Source: Sneathiella sp. HT1-7 (GTDB lineage: Bacteria; Pseudomonadota; Alphaproteobacteria; Sneathiellales; Sneathiellaceae). Taken from it: DNA of 64,000 nt. The DNA lies in contig NZ_JAJFZN010000004.1 in NCBI RefSeq assembly GCF_020731145.1, positions 62,001 through 126,000 of the forward strand, written 5' to 3'. Each line of letters starts with the position of its first letter. Position 1 is the first letter of the stretch. The translations under genes were made by a program, and so were the position numbers. Positions 55,865 through 64,000 of this stretch are shown one piece after another. Under the pieces are notes generated by a model. It saw only the letters and a program-made list of their open reading frames with translations, was not told the DNA's origin and made no database searches.

Positions 55865-57547
55865 GTGACTCAAGATATTAAACTAGAAAATCTGCGGACA
55901 GAAAAAGAGCGATTTGTTGCCTTTTCTTTTGCTGCAGCGGACTTATTGATTGAGCTGGACAATAACGGGGTCGTCATTTTCGCTTCCGGTGCCGCCAAAG
56001 GACTGACCGGCGTTGACATGGCGGATCTTAAGGGGATGCCGTTTGTCGATCTGGTCGCGCAACAGGATAAAGGCGTCCTCACCCATATCCTTGACACTAT
56101 GAACGTCGGGGACCGTATTACGCCTGTCGTCGCACGGATGGAAAAGACCAAGGTCTCAGCCATCGTTGGCGCCTGCAAGCTGCCCCGAAATCATGAACAT
56201 GTCTTTCTTGCCCTGAATGTCTCAAGTATGGCAGCCGCCCGTTCATCGACAAAATATCGAGACAACGAAACCGGACTTCTCGATCGACAAGATTTCCTGA
56301 AACTTGCCGACCAGCAGTTGGCAATTGCCTCCGACGCCGGACAACGGACGGAACTCACGCTTCTTCACTTGAACGGCCTTTCCGCGCTCAAAGAAAGCGT
56401 TGGCGATGATGAAATGAACGGTTTCCTCGATAAAATTGGCATTCTCCTGCGGCGTTATTCTTTGGGTGGCGATGCCGCCGGCCGGCTTGATGACGATAAA
56501 TACGGATTGGTACACAGCCCCTCTGTCAATGGAAAAATCCTTGAAGAAAAAATATCTACCCTGACAACTGATATCGATCCCAAGGCGAATTTTTTAGTGC
56601 AAAGAAGCACTGTAGATCTTTCAAAAGGCCAACTTTCCGCAAATAATGCGACACAGGCGCTGATGTATGTGATCAACCGCTTCGTAGATAGCGATCAGGA
56701 AGAGTTCAACATAAAATCGCTGGCCGAAGGGATGGATACCCGTCTCGAAAAGACGATGAACCGGATGCTGGCACTGAAATCCGTCTTTCAGAACTACAAA
56801 TTCAAGCTGGTCTATCAACCGATCGTTAAAATTGCCGACAAGGAAGTCCATCATTACGAAGTGCTTTCCCGTTTTAAGGACGGGGAGTCTCCCTATGAGA
56901 CCGTTGTTTTTGCCGAAGAGACCGGCATTATCCAGGACCTCGATCTCGGTGTTGCGCAGAAGGCAAAGGACAAGTTGCTGGAATTCCAGAAACGCGGCGA
57001 CGTGTTACCGAAACTGGCAATCAATATATCTGGATATTCGCTTGAATCGAATATCTTCATCGACAATCTTCTTGCCCTTTATGCGGATAACGACGAAATC
57101 CGTGAACATGTCGGCCTGGAAGTCACTGAAACCAGCCGTATTAAGGACCTGCAGAGGGCGGAGAATATTATTCAGACCCTGCGCGAGACGGGCATGGAAA
57201 TCAGTCTCGACGACATGGGATCGGGGTCTGCATCCTTCCAGTATATACGCGCCATGACAGTTGATTATATCAAGATCGACGGCACCTATATCAAGGAAGT
57301 GCTGACCAACAAGCGCGACGCCGCCATTCTGAAGGCGCTCTCACGTCTTTGTCAGGAGCTGGATATCGGAACCATCGCGGAAATGGTGGAAACGAAGGAA
57401 CAGCTACATGTTCTCAACGTCTTGGGCGTCAATTACGGCCAGGGTTGGTACTTTGGCAAGCCACAGCAGGAAATTGAAACAAAGCGAAAGTCCCGGTCAA
57501 TTACCAAGAATTTGAAACGCAAGGGGTTTGCCACAAGCTGGTCCTAG
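55865..57547 (+). CDS. PAS-GGDEF(degenerate)-EAL domain protein, cyclic-di-GMP phosphodiesterase-like
   Basis: A 560-residue signalling protein. Residues about 15-110 resemble a PAS domain (LLIELDNNGVVIFASGAAKGLTGVD). Residues about 130-275 hold a degenerate GGDEF domain without the GGDEF motif (LARLDDDKYGLVHSP-like). The EAL domain runs from about 300 with YQPIVKIADKEVHHYEVLSRF, EVTETSRIKDL, DDMGSGSASFQYIRAM, VDYIKIDG and EMVETKEQL; most catalytic residues remain, although EAL itself is EVL and one GVET Gly is Met. Hydrolysis of c-di-GMP is likely but not certain. The start is GTG 55865, preceded by AAGG-rich sequence. A terminator follows. Confidence 0.82.
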   Translation: MTQDIKLENLRTEKERFVAFSFAAADLLIELDNNGVVIFASGAAKGLTGVDMADLKGMPFVDLVAQQDKGVLTHILDTMNVGDRITPVVARMEKTKVSAIVGACKLPRNHEHVFLALNVSSMAAARSSTKYRDNETGLLDRQDFLKLADQQLAIASDAGQRTELTLLHLNGLSALKESVGDDEMNGFLDKIGILLRRYSLGGDAAGRLDDDKYGLVHSPSVNGKILEEKISTLTTDIDPKANFLVQRSTVDLSKGQLSANNATQALMYVINRFVDSDQEEFNIKSLAEGMDTRLEKTMNRMLALKSVFQNYKFKLVYQPIVKIADKEVHHYEVLSRFKDGESPYETVVFAEETGIIQDLDLGVAQKAKDKLLEFQKRGDVLPKLAINISGYSLESNIFIDNLLALYADNDEIREHVGLEVTETSRIKDLQRAENIIQTLRETGMEISLDDMGSGSASFQYIRAMTVDYIKIDGTYIKEVLTNKRDAAILKALSRLCQELDIGTIAEMVETKEQLHVLNVLGVNYGQGWYFGKPQQEIETKRKSRSITKNLKRKGFATSWS

Positions 57548-57550
57548 AAA

Positions 57551-57585
57551 AAAGAGCATGCCTCCGGAGACATGCTCTTTATCTT
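57551..57585 (+). terminator. Perfect hairpin after the EAL gene
   Basis: AAAGAGCATG (57551-57560) and CATGCTCTTT (57571-57580) form a perfect 10-bp stem with a 10-nt loop, starting 3 nt after the EAL gene stop. The T-tract is short (within CTTTATCTT), so termination strength is moderate in the plus direction; on the minus strand the stem is followed by TTTTTTCTAGG, a good T-tract, so it also suits the minus-strand nrdJ direction. Confidence 0.75.
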
Positions 57586-57586
57586 A

Positions 57587-57745
57587 GGGAGTAAGACAAA
57601 TAGGTTTAGCAATCTCGAAAGTGCTGCAGCACAACACTTTCTAACCCTTACTCGACGTAAATTTACGTTTTACGCTACTGGTTACACTACTCTTGTACTC
57701 TACTGGTTACGCAACAAAACTCTTAATCTGCCAGATTTAAACAAC
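57587..57745. other. Unassigned structured, repeat-bearing intergenic stretch
   Basis: No gene is supported here. Nested inverted repeats occur: GAGTAAG (57589-57595) with CTTACTC (57647-57653), GGTTTAG with CTAACC inside it (one bulge), and GAAAGTG (57617-57623) with CACTTTC (57635-57641), also enclosing the palindrome GTGCTGCAGCAC (57621-57632). Next is the perfect 14-bp palindrome ACGTAAATTTACGT (57655-57668), then two direct copies of CTACTGGTTAC (57675-57685, 57700-57710). A 62-codon ORF over the region has no ribosome-binding site. It may encode a structured RNA or hold mRNA 3' end signals of nrdJ. Confidence 0.4.
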
Positions 57746-57773
57746 TACTCAAGCAACTGAATCTTTTGTACTT

Positions 57774-60700
57774 TTAAGAACAACCGCTCGTTCCGCCGCA
57801 AGTATCGCATTTCATGCATGTCCCGTTGCGAACGAGAGTGAAGTTGCCGCATTCACCGCAGCTGTCCCCTTCATATCCCTTCATTCGGGCTTCCATCGAC
57901 CGGCTTAGTTTATCGGAGCCACCTGGTGTTCCGCCGCCAATCGACACACTGGCCGCGGCAACAGAACCGGAGGCGCTAACGCTTGCGGCGGCGGCACTGA
58001 CCTCGCTTTGGCCAAGGTTTGCCGACATAGCCGATAAACCGCCCTGCAATACTTCGAAATTGTTTGCCCTGACATAACCTGTCGACGCAAGATTGATCAC
58101 ATTGTTAATGGCGGCTCTATTCTCGGAATATTCATCCTCGGTGATTTTGGCCTGATCATCGCCGGTTCCGAGGCTGTCACTATGCAGATCATCAAGGGCA
58201 ACATGCGCCAGATCATTTCGGCCAAGGTAGGAGATAGCCAATTCCCTGAAGAGATAGTCGAGAATTGACGTCGACATCTTAATGGCGTCATTTCCTTCAA
58301 CAATGCCCGATGGTTCAAAGCGGGTGAAGGTATAGGCCTCAACAAACTCTTCCAACGGCACGCCATACTGCAGACCAATAGAAATCGCGATTGCGAAATT
58401 GTTCATCAGACTGCGGAAGGCAGCGCCTTCTTTATGCATATCGATGAAAATCTCACCAACACCGCCGTCGTCATATTCGCCGGTGCGCAGGTAAACTTTA
58501 TGCCCGCCAACAACCGCCTTCTGGGTGTAACCCTTGCGCCGTGTTGGCAGTTTTTTGCGCTCAGATACGATCCGTTCCACAATCCGTTCCGCAACAACGT
58601 TACTGGCTGCTGCAGGGGAGGCTTGAATCTCTTCCTTAACCTCCTCCAGATCGTCCTCGTCAAAGGTGAGGGCAGAGAGGGGTTGGCTTAATTTGGAACC
58701 GTCGCGGTAAAGCGCGTTTGCCTTAAGACCAAGCTTCCAGGAGAGGAGATAGGCTTCCTTGCAATCCTCAACCGTCGCGGCATTCGCCATATTGATGGTC
58801 TTCGAGATAGCGCCGGAGATAAACGGCTGTGCCGCCGCCATCATCTTGATATGGCTCTCGACGGAGAGCATCCGCTTGCCGATCCGACCGCATGGATTGG
58901 CACAATCGAAGACGGAAAGATGCTCTTCTTTTAGGTGAGGGGCGCCTTCTAGCGTCATGGCACCGCAGCAATAAGTATTCGCAGCCTCGATTTCTTTCTT
59001 GTTGAAGCCGAGATGCGAGAGCATATCAAAAGTGTAGTCGTTTAGCTGCGCATCCGAAATGCCCAGCACTTCGCGGCAGAATTCTTCACCGAGCGAGAAT
59101 TTATTAAACACAAACTTAATATCAAAGCTGGCGCCAAGCTCACTCTCTATGCGAACCAATGTCTCGGCTGTGAATCCTTTTTCCAACAGGACCTGATGGT
59201 TGATGCCGGGCGCTGTTTCAAGAGTGCCATGACCCACCGCATAATCAATGATGTCCTTGACCTGTGCTTTGTCATAGCCCAGATGATCCAATGCCTCGGG
59301 CACCGTGCGGTTGATGATCTTGAAATATCCCCCACCGGCGAGCTTCTTGAATTTGACAATGGCGAAATCAGGCTCAATGCCGGTGGTGTCGCAATCCATA
59401 ACAAGGCCTATGGTGCCCGTTGGGGCAATTACGGAGACTTGCGCATTACGATAGCCGTGGCTTTTTCCGAGTTCAAGCGCGGCATCCCAGGCATTCTTGG
59501 CGGCCTCTGTCAGGCCCGCTTCCGGGCAGTTAATCGCATCAAGCGGGACCGGAATAACCGAGAGGCCTTCATACCCGTCGTTTAAGCCATAGGCCGCATT
59601 GCGATGATTGCGGATGACGCGCAGCATATTCTTCGCGTTTTTCTTATACCCCGGGAAGGCCCCAAGCTCTTCGGCCATTTCCGCACTAGTCTTATAGGCA
59701 ACGCCGGTCATAACCGCTGTGATCGCGCCGCAAAGCGCGCGGCCTTCATCCGAATCGTAAGAGAGGCCCTGTGCCATCAGCAATCCGCCGATATTGGCAT
59801 AGCCAAGACCGAGGGTGCGGAATTTATAGCTAAGCTCCGCGATTTCTTCTGACGGGAACTGCGCCATAAGGACAGAAATTTCCAGAGAAATGGTCCAGAT
59901 TCGCACCGCATGTTCAAATGCCTCGATATCGAAGCTCTTATCCGCGCGGCGGAACGTCATCAGGTTCAAAGACGCAAGGTTACAGGCCGTATCATCAAGG
60001 AACATATATTCCGAGCAGGGGTTCGATGCGTTGATCCGGCCATCTTCGGGGCAAGTGTGCCAATCATTGATGGTGGTGTCATACTGAAGGCCAGGATCGG
60101 CAGACTGCCAGGCGCTTTCGCCAATTTGTTCCCAAAGATCGCGCGCCTTGACGGTCTTCGCGACCTTGCCGTCGGTGCGGCGGATCAGGTTCCAGTCACC
60201 GTCTTTCAACACGGCCTCAATAAAGCCGTCAGTGACCCGGACCGAGTTGTTGGAGTTTTGGCCCGATACCGTCAGATAGGCATCTGAATCCCAATCGGTG
60301 TCATATGTCGGGAAGTCAATTTCGGTGTAGCCCTGTTTCGCGAACTGGATCACGCGCTGAACGTAGTTTTCCGGCACCATGGCTTTGCGGGCGCCAATGA
60401 TCGCCTTTTTAAGGGCAATATTTTCTGCCGGGATAAAGGCCTCATCGCCCTTGATTTCATGGCAGGCCTTAATGACGTTATTCAGATGGATATTACAGAG
60501 CTTTGAACCGGCGACGAGGGAAGCAACCTTCTGCTCCTCAATCGCTTTCCAGCCGATATACTCTTCAATATCCGGATGATCGATGTCGAGCGTGACCATC
60601 TTCGCCGCACGCCGCGTCGTGCCGCCGGATTTAATGGCGCCCGCCGCCCGATCCCCAATTTTCAGGAAACTCATCAGGCCGGAGGATTTACCACCGCCAG

Positions 60701-61436
60701 AGAGACTTTCGCCTGCACTTCTAAGATTGGAGAAGTTTGTGCCGGTGCCGGAGCCATACTTAAAGAGACGCGCCTCGCGCACCCAGAGATCCATGATGCC
60801 GCCTTCATTGACGAGATCGTCATCAACGGACTGGATAAAGCAGGCATGAGGCTGCGGATGCTCATATGAATTAACAGATTTTTTCAGTTTGCCGGTTTTG
60901 AAATCAACATAGGAATGCCCTTGCGCAGGCCCTTCAATACCATAAGCCCAATGCAGGCCGGTATTGAACCATTGCGGCGAATTCGGCGCGCCCATCTGGC
61001 TGGCAAGCATATAGCGCATTTCATCGAAATAGGCGCGGGCATCATCCTCGCCGTCGAAATAACCGCCTTTCCATCCCCAATAGGCCCAGGTTCCAGCGAG
61101 CCGATCGAAAACCTCAGTAGAAGACGTCTCGCCAACATAGCGCTCCTCTTCGGGCAACTTGTCGAGCGCCTTCTTGTCGGCCGTCTGCCGCCACAGCCAT
61201 TCCGGTACATCCTTTTCGGATACCGGTTTCAGGCGGGCAGGGACGCCCGCTTTGCGGAAATATTTCTGGGCAATGATGTCGCAGGCGACCTGAGACCAAT
61301 CGGCAGGAACATCGATACCTTCCAGTTTAAAGACAATAGACCCATCGGGGTTCCGTATTTCACTCGTAGTCTGTCTGAATTTTACGCTCGCGTAGGGAGA
61401 AGAATCTTTATTTGTAAAACGTCGCTCAATACGCAT
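57774..61436 (-). CDS. nrdJ: Vitamin B12-dependent (class II) ribonucleotide reductase
   Basis: NrdJ reduces ribonucleotides to deoxyribonucleotides with adenosylcobalamin and works with or without oxygen. The 1220-residue protein has the reductase barrel with [20 protein letters not shown], the substrate-cysteine region, the loop motif [19 protein letters not shown], and a long C-terminal tail ending in [20 protein letters not shown] with CxxC pairs that shuttle electrons from thioredoxin. An ATP-cone is not seen at the N-terminus. It has a NrdR-box palindrome about 107-124 nt upstream and no cobalamin riboswitch that I can recognise. Confidence 0.95.
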   Translation of the reverse strand: MRIERRFTNKDSSPYASVKFRQTTSEIRNPDGSIVFKLEGIDVPADWSQVACDIIAQKYFRKAGVPARLKPVSEKDVPEWLWRQTADKKALDKLPEEERYVGETSSTEVFDRLAGTWAYWGWKGGYFDGEDDARAYFDEMRYMLASQMGAPNSPQWFNTGLHWAYGIEGPAQGHSYVDFKTGKLKKSVNSYEHPQPHACFIQSVDDDLVNEGGIMDLWVREARLFKYGSGTGTNFSNLRSAGESLSGGGKSSGLMSFLKIGDRAAGAIKSGGTTRRAAKMVTLDIDHPDIEEYIGWKAIEEQKVASLVAGSKLCNIHLNNVIKACHEIKGDEAFIPAENIALKKAIIGARKAMVPENYVQRVIQFAKQGYTEIDFPTYDTDWDSDAYLTVSGQNSNNSVRVTDGFIEAVLKDGDWNLIRRTDGKVAKTVKARDLWEQIGESAWQSADPGLQYDTTINDWHTCPEDGRINASNPCSEYMFLDDTACNLASLNLMTFRRADKSFDIEAFEHAVRIWTISLEISVLMAQFPSEEIAELSYKFRTLGLGYANIGGLLMAQGLSYDSDEGRALCGAITAVMTGVAYKTSAEMAEELGAFPGYKKNAKNMLRVIRNHRNAAYGLNDGYEGLSVIPVPLDAINCPEAGLTEAAKNAWDAALELGKSHGYRNAQVSVIAPTGTIGLVMDCDTTGIEPDFAIVKFKKLAGGGYFKIINRTVPEALDHLGYDKAQVKDIIDYAVGHGTLETAPGINHQVLLEKGFTAETLVRIESELGASFDIKFVFNKFSLGEEFCREVLGISDAQLNDYTFDMLSHLGFNKKEIEAANTYCCGAMTLEGAPHLKEEHLSVFDCANPCGRIGKRMLSVESHIKMMAAAQPFISGAISKTINMANAATVEDCKEAYLLSWKLGLKANALYRDGSKLSQPLSALTFDEDDLEEVKEEIQASPAAASNVVAERIVERIVSERKKLPTRRKGYTQKAVVGGHKVYLRTGEYDDGGVGEIFIDMHKEGAAFRSLMNNFAIAISIGLQYGVPLEEFVEAYTFTRFEPSGIVEGNDAIKMSTSILDYLFRELAISYLGRNDLAHVALDDLHSDSLGTGDDQAKITEDEYSENRAAINNVINLASTGYVRANNFEVLQGGLSAMSANLGQSEVSAAAASVSASGSVAAASVSIGGGTPGGSDKLSRSMEARMKGYEGDSCGECGNFTLVRNGTCMKCDTCGGTSGCS

Positions 61437-61542
61437 CTCGTACCTTCCATTTACCAGTCATGTTTTCGTCTTTAAACAAGGGGGAATTTTGTCATAAACG
61501 CCAGAAAACGCAGGAACGGCAACGGGTCCCTCATTTCTAGCG

Positions 61543-61560
61543 CCCACTATATCTTGTGGG
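61543..61560 (-). promoter_or_regulatory. Predicted NrdR box upstream of nrdJ
   Basis: CCCACTATATCTTGTGGG is a palindrome that matches the NrdR-box form known in alphaproteobacteria (CACAAGATATAGTG on the other strand). It lies 107-124 nt upstream of the nrdJ ATG (61436). A poor second half-site (61574-61589, ACATTATCCTATG on the minus strand) is centred about 30 bp away, near the spacing expected for paired NrdR boxes. Confidence 0.7.
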
Positions 61561-61630
61561 CAAATCCCCCTCATGGCATAGGATAATGTCGTTGGGGTTT
61601 AGCCAAGTCAACGCAAAAATACTACATTTA

Positions 61631-61650
61631 GTGGCTAAAATTTTAGCTAC
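61631..61650. promoter_or_regulatory. 20-bp near-perfect palindrome
   Basis: GTGGCTAAAATTTTAGCTAC has one mismatched pair out of ten. It lies in the 447-nt gap between nrdJ and the NDUFA12 gene, 195 nt upstream of nrdJ. It does not resemble a LexA, Fur or NrdR site that I know. It could be the operator of an unlinked regulator. Confidence 0.45.
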
Positions 61651-61883
61651 CGCGAAATATGGCAGTTTCGTGAACATTGACCAATAATATGGTTAACAAG
61701 AATTTTAGAAGGCGTTGTACAAAAGCAACGTATCAGAGCGATCGCGATGCATTATGTTAGAATCAGAAGCCGGAATCGCCTGTCTATGACAAGCCCCGTG
61801 TAAAAAGTTAGACTGGACGAAAGGCCGCCACAATGCCATATTCCGGGCAAATAACTCAGTTTCTAATTAGCGAGAAGTTCCAG

Positions 61884-62246
61884 ATGGCGACGATTGGCAC
61901 AAGGCTGTTTACATGGTGGCGCGGAGAGCAGGTCGGAGAAGACCAGTTCGGCAACCGTTATTACCGCGAAAAAGGCAAGCCGACAGGCCCCACAGGGCGG
62001 GAGCGCCGCTGGGTCGTGTATAAGGGCAAGCCGGAAGCCTCCAAGGTGCCACCGGCGTGGCATATCTGGCTGCATTACACTACGGACAATCTTCCTGATC
62101 AGCAGGAACTGCCAAATGCCGACTGGCAGGAAGAGCATCTGCCCAACCTCACGGGAACGGAATTTGCCTATCATCCGGGTGGATCGATTGTAAAGGGTGG
62201 CACGCGCCAGAAGACAACCGGCGACTATGAAGCCTGGAAGCCATAG
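61884..62246 (+). CDS. NDUFA12 family NADH:ubiquinone oxidoreductase subunit
   Basis: A 120-residue homologue of the mitochondrial complex I accessory subunit NDUFA12 (B17.2), found in alphaproteobacteria. The motif GTRLFTWWRGEQVGEDQFGNRYYREK and RRWVVYKGKPEASKVPPAWHIWLHYTTD are typical, as is the C-terminal TGDYEAWKP. It is soluble and likely binds the complex I membrane-arm junction. ATG 61884 has GAGAAG about 8 nt upstream and removes an unconserved 17-codon extension. It leads a cluster with mlaD, DUF2155, aat and accC. Confidence 0.9.
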   Translation: MATIGTRLFTWWRGEQVGEDQFGNRYYREKGKPTGPTGRERRWVVYKGKPEASKVPPAWHIWLHYTTDNLPDQQELPNADWQEEHLPNLTGTEFAYHPGGSIVKGGTRQKTTGDYEAWKP

Positions 62247-62300
62247 AATAAGAAGACGAGTTCCTTGCGCCAGTTTTTCGCGCAAGCGGAGGAGGATTAG

Positions 62301-62762
62301 ATGAGCAGTAATATTGTGGAAACCGTCATTGGCGCCGTCGTTCTGGCGTTTGCGACAATTTTCCTTGTCTTTGCCTACCGCACCGCGGATGTAAATACGG
62401 GAAGCGGAGGGATTAACCTCTCAGCATCCTTTGACAATGTTGACGGGCTTAGTGTTGGAAGCGATGTCCGAATGAGCGGAATCAAGGTTGGTGCCGTGAC
62501 ATCTCAAACGCTCGATCCAAAAAATTACCGCGCCATTTTGAAAATCAGTCTTGAAGAGAATATCGATCTGCCGGATGACAGCTCCGCCAAGATTACATCG
62601 AGCAGCCTGCTGGGGAGCAATTATCTACAACTAACTCCCGGTGGTTCGGAAGATATGCTGAAAGATGGCGGCACCATTTCCTATACGCAGGGCGCCGTAA
62701 ATATTCAGGATTTGATCGCTCAGGCCATTTTCAGCAGTGGCAGCAGCGACAAGAAGAAATAA
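62301..62762 (+). CDS. mlaD: Outer membrane lipid asymmetry protein MlaD (MCE domain)
   Basis: A 153-residue MCE-domain protein that forms the periplasmic ring of the Mla phospholipid transporter. An N-terminal hydrophobic helix (VETVIGAVVLAFATIFLVFAY) anchors it in the inner membrane, followed by the MCE domain with FDNVDGLSVGSDVRMSGIKVGAV and AKITSSSLLGSNYLQLTPGGSED. GGAGGA lies about 7 nt upstream of the ATG. No mlaE, mlaF or mlaB genes adjoin; they are probably elsewhere in the genome, which is a common split in alphaproteobacteria. Confidence 0.88.
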   Translation: MSSNIVETVIGAVVLAFATIFLVFAYRTADVNTGSGGINLSASFDNVDGLSVGSDVRMSGIKVGAVTSQTLDPKNYRAILKISLEENIDLPDDSSAKITSSSLLGSNYLQLTPGGSEDMLKDGGTISYTQGAVNIQDLIAQAIFSSGSSDKKK

Positions 62763-62798
62763 TCGAATGCTGTCTTACCTTTCTTGCGTGAATTGACG

Positions 62799-63257
62799 AT
62801 GGTGTTGCCCGTCTCGTTTCGCTGCCTCCGGCAGATTGTTCTTTTGTCGTTCTTTGGCTTTACTGCGATGGGCGCGTTGCCGCTGGTTGCGGTCGCGGCC
62901 GAGCCTCAGAAGGCCGATGGGAAAAACCCCGGAGGGGATATTGTTGTTCTCCGTGCACTCGACAAAGTAACGGCCCGCACGAAAGACCTCTTCGTGCCCA
63001 TCGATGAAACAGCAATTTTCGGCAGTATTGCGGTCCGGCCACGCAAATGCCTCAAGCGTCCACCAGAAGAACCGCCGGAAACCTCCGCCTTTCTTGAAAT
63101 TTCCGAAATACATGAAGAGGCAGACAATCTCCCGCTCTTCACTGGATGGATGTTTGCCTCAAGTCCGGCGATCAACGCGCTGGAGCATCCGGTTTATGAT
63201 GTCTGGGTGATCGACTGCAAGATGTCAGAGCCCGTAACGCCCTCTTCCAAGGAATAG
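62799..63257 (+). CDS. DUF2155 domain-containing exported protein
   Basis: A 152-residue exported protein with a signal peptide (hydrophobic RQIVLLSFFGFTAMGALPLVAVAAEP, cut after VAVAA) and the DUF2155 domain (VVLRALDKVTARTKDLFVPIDETAIFGSIAVRPRKC, EEADNLPLFTGWMFASSPAINALEHPVYDVWVIDC). The function is not known; the family is restricted to alphaproteobacteria. I placed the start at ATG 62799; two upstream TTG codons (62784, 62793) are less likely. Its last 64 nt overlap the convergent aat gene. Confidence 0.85.
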   Translation: MVLPVSFRCLRQIVLLSFFGFTAMGALPLVAVAAEPQKADGKNPGGDIVVLRALDKVTARTKDLFVPIDETAIFGSIAVRPRKCLKRPPEEPPETSAFLEISEIHEEADNLPLFTGWMFASSPAINALEHPVYDVWVIDCKMSEPVTPSSKE

Positions 63258-63844
63258 AAATTCCCTTCGCTTTGCAGGCCTTTTTTAAGACGGGAGAGAT
63301 ACTCCAGCCGACTAATCTCCTGCGCGCCGAAAGTCGCCAGATGTGGATTAATGAACTGCGCATCCAACAGCGTAAAGTCGCCGCGGATTAAACGAGCCAC
63401 CAGATAAACAAGTGCAATTTTGCTGGCATCGGTCACCCGTGTGAACATGCTTTCGCCGCAAAAGACGCTTTCAAACGCAAGACCGTAGAGGCCGCCCGCG
63501 AGTTCATCGCCGTCCCAGCATTCCACGCTATGGGCATAGCCCATATCATGGAGTTCACAATACCGCTCAAGAATGATGTCGTTGATCCAGGTATCGCCGC
63601 CATCCCCCCGCGGTGTGGCGCATTCCTCCATCACTCGTCGAAAGGCTTTATCCACGGTAACCCGGAACGGCATTTGCCGGATTTTCTTCGCCAGTCGTTT
63701 TGGCACATGAAAAGCATCCAGCGGAAAAATCCCGCGCCGTTCAGGCTCGACCCAGTAAAGATCGGGATCTTCCGCGCTATCCGCCATCGGAAAAACCCCG
63801 ATGCGGTAGGCAGCCAGAATTGTCTCAGCAGTAAGTGACGTCAT
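63194..63844 (-). CDS. aat: Leucyl/phenylalanyl-tRNA-protein transferase
   Basis: Aat adds Leu or Phe from charged tRNA to N-terminal Arg or Lys of proteins, marking them for ClpAP degradation by the N-end rule. The 216-residue protein shows YRIGVFPMADSAEDPDLYWVEPERRGIFPLDAFHVPKRLAKKIR, RVTVDKAFRRVMEECATPR, THINDIIL-like TWINDIILERYCELHDMGYAHSVECWDGDELAGGLYG, and IGEIFFGESMF-like CGESMFTR, all hallmarks of the family. It lies 12 nt downstream of accC on the same strand, the usual accB-accC-aat arrangement. Confidence 0.96.
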   Translation of the reverse strand: MTSLTAETILAAYRIGVFPMADSAEDPDLYWVEPERRGIFPLDAFHVPKRLAKKIRQMPFRVTVDKAFRRVMEECATPRGDGGDTWINDIILERYCELHDMGYAHSVECWDGDELAGGLYGLAFESVFCGESMFTRVTDASKIALVYLVARLIRGDFTLLDAQFINPHLATFGAQEISRLEYLSRLKKGLQSEGNFYSLEEGVTGSDILQSITQTS

Positions 63845-63856
63845 TATTTACGCGAA

Positions 63857-64000
63857 TTAGCGCGCGGCAATGAATTTTTCCAACCAATGGATATCATAAT
63901 GGCCGTCACGGAATTCTTGATTATGGATGATTTCCTGATGTAGCGGCAGGGTCGTCTTGATGCCGCTCACAACGAATTCCTCAAGTGCGCGGTTGATCCG
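63857..64000 (-). CDS. accC: Acetyl-CoA carboxylase biotin carboxylase subunit, partial (C-terminus only)
   Basis: The last 47 residues of AccC, whose remainder lies beyond the right edge. The visible sequence reads RINRALEEFVVSGIKTTLPLHQ and ends with HYDIHWLEKFIAAR, a conserved biotin carboxylase terminus. It is transcribed into aat. The identity of the rest is inferred from the neighbouring aat gene and family conservation. Confidence 0.9.
   Translation of the reverse strand, partial: RINRALEEFVVSGIKTTLPLHQEIIHNQEFRDGHYDIHWLEKFIAAR

Larger units (their letters stand above)
61437..61883. other. Gene-free region between nrdJ and the NDUFA12 gene
   Basis: The 447-nt divergent promoter region holds the NrdR box (61543-61560), the 20-bp palindrome (61631-61650) and AT-rich sequence with repeated short T/A runs. 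An open reading frame continuing upstream of ATG 61884 to 61833 is unsupported by a ribosome-binding site. I see no tRNA or riboswitch. Confidence 0.6.

Noticed and set aside
57675-57710. Two 11-bp direct repeats considered as a CRISPR remnant
   Set aside because: There are only two short copies with a 14-nt interval, no spacers of normal size and no cas genes.
57572-57760. 62-codon ORF in the structured gap after the EAL gene
   Set aside because: It has no ribosome-binding site and runs through stems and direct repeats; noncoding structure explains the region better.
61437-61832. Possible cobalamin riboswitch upstream of nrdJ
   Set aside because: I searched the leader for the conserved B12-box core and found none; only the NrdR box and another palindrome are seen.

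Overview
The window reads as a stretch of chromosome from a free-living alphaproteobacterium, moderately GC-rich, of Rhodospirillales/Sneathiellales-like type (the order is inferred from gene content and gene order; no rRNA is present to settle it). Lineage clues are a SufR-type Rrf2 regulator leading sufBCD, an HdaA-type DnaA paralogue, an NDUFA12 homologue beside MlaD, DUF2155, Aat and AccC, a class II DAHP synthase, and a B12-dependent ribonucleotide reductase. I see no rRNA, tRNA, CRISPR array, prophage, transposase or plasmid functions. Both ends cut through genes: sufD on the left and accC on the right.

Layout. 1-3426 (minus strand): sufR-sufB-sufC-sufD, an Fe-S cluster assembly operon with a large inverted repeat in its promoter. 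3427-8540: a structured terminated leader or small RNA, a P-loop kinase, a GcvA-like LysR regulator with a DUF1127 gene, the ABC-F protein Uup, and an AT-rich island with an orphan membrane protein. 8569-17553: accessory metabolism, namely a broken NTF2-like gene, a hydantoinase/carbamoylase-family amidohydrolase with a ureidoglycolate lyase, two EamA transporters, a HalD/BesD-family oxygenase, a crotonase, a family-4-like uracil-DNA glycosylase, a lysophospholipase-like lipoprotein and twin DUF2846 lipoproteins. 17563-24558: gph, glmU-glmS (UDP-GlcNAc supply), cfa, a PAS protein and a cation efflux protein. 24761-31804: gabD, gor, class II DAHP synthase, pncB and an MFS transporter. 31886-40287: nadE-gltX-cysS-cimA-trmJ-hydrolase as a tightly packed, often one-base-overlapping run, followed by rpsD with its own promoter and terminator.

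40461-55734: a small basic ORF, a DUF202 protein, purM-purN with an orphan substrate-binding lipoprotein, then DUF2066-CDP-alcohol phosphatidyltransferase-AI-2E transporter-hdaA-SDR-DUF2147-ppk-ppx facing rnd, and aspS. 55865-64000: an EAL-domain protein, an unexplained structured intergenic stretch, nrdJ with a NrdR-box palindrome in its promoter, NDUFA12, mlaD, DUF2155, aat and the end of accC.

Most of the window is ordinary housekeeping. The parts most worth a second look are the terminated leader at 3559-3707, the structured region at 57589-57745, the regulatory palindromes (sufR, gabD, nrdJ, 61631), the AT-rich orphan gene, a nonsense mutation in an NTF2-like gene, a short AT-rich insertion in cysS, a HalD/BesD relative with an intact HxD motif, and an SDR protein without the catalytic Tyr-Lys pair. 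I did not find a large undescribed multi-gene system.
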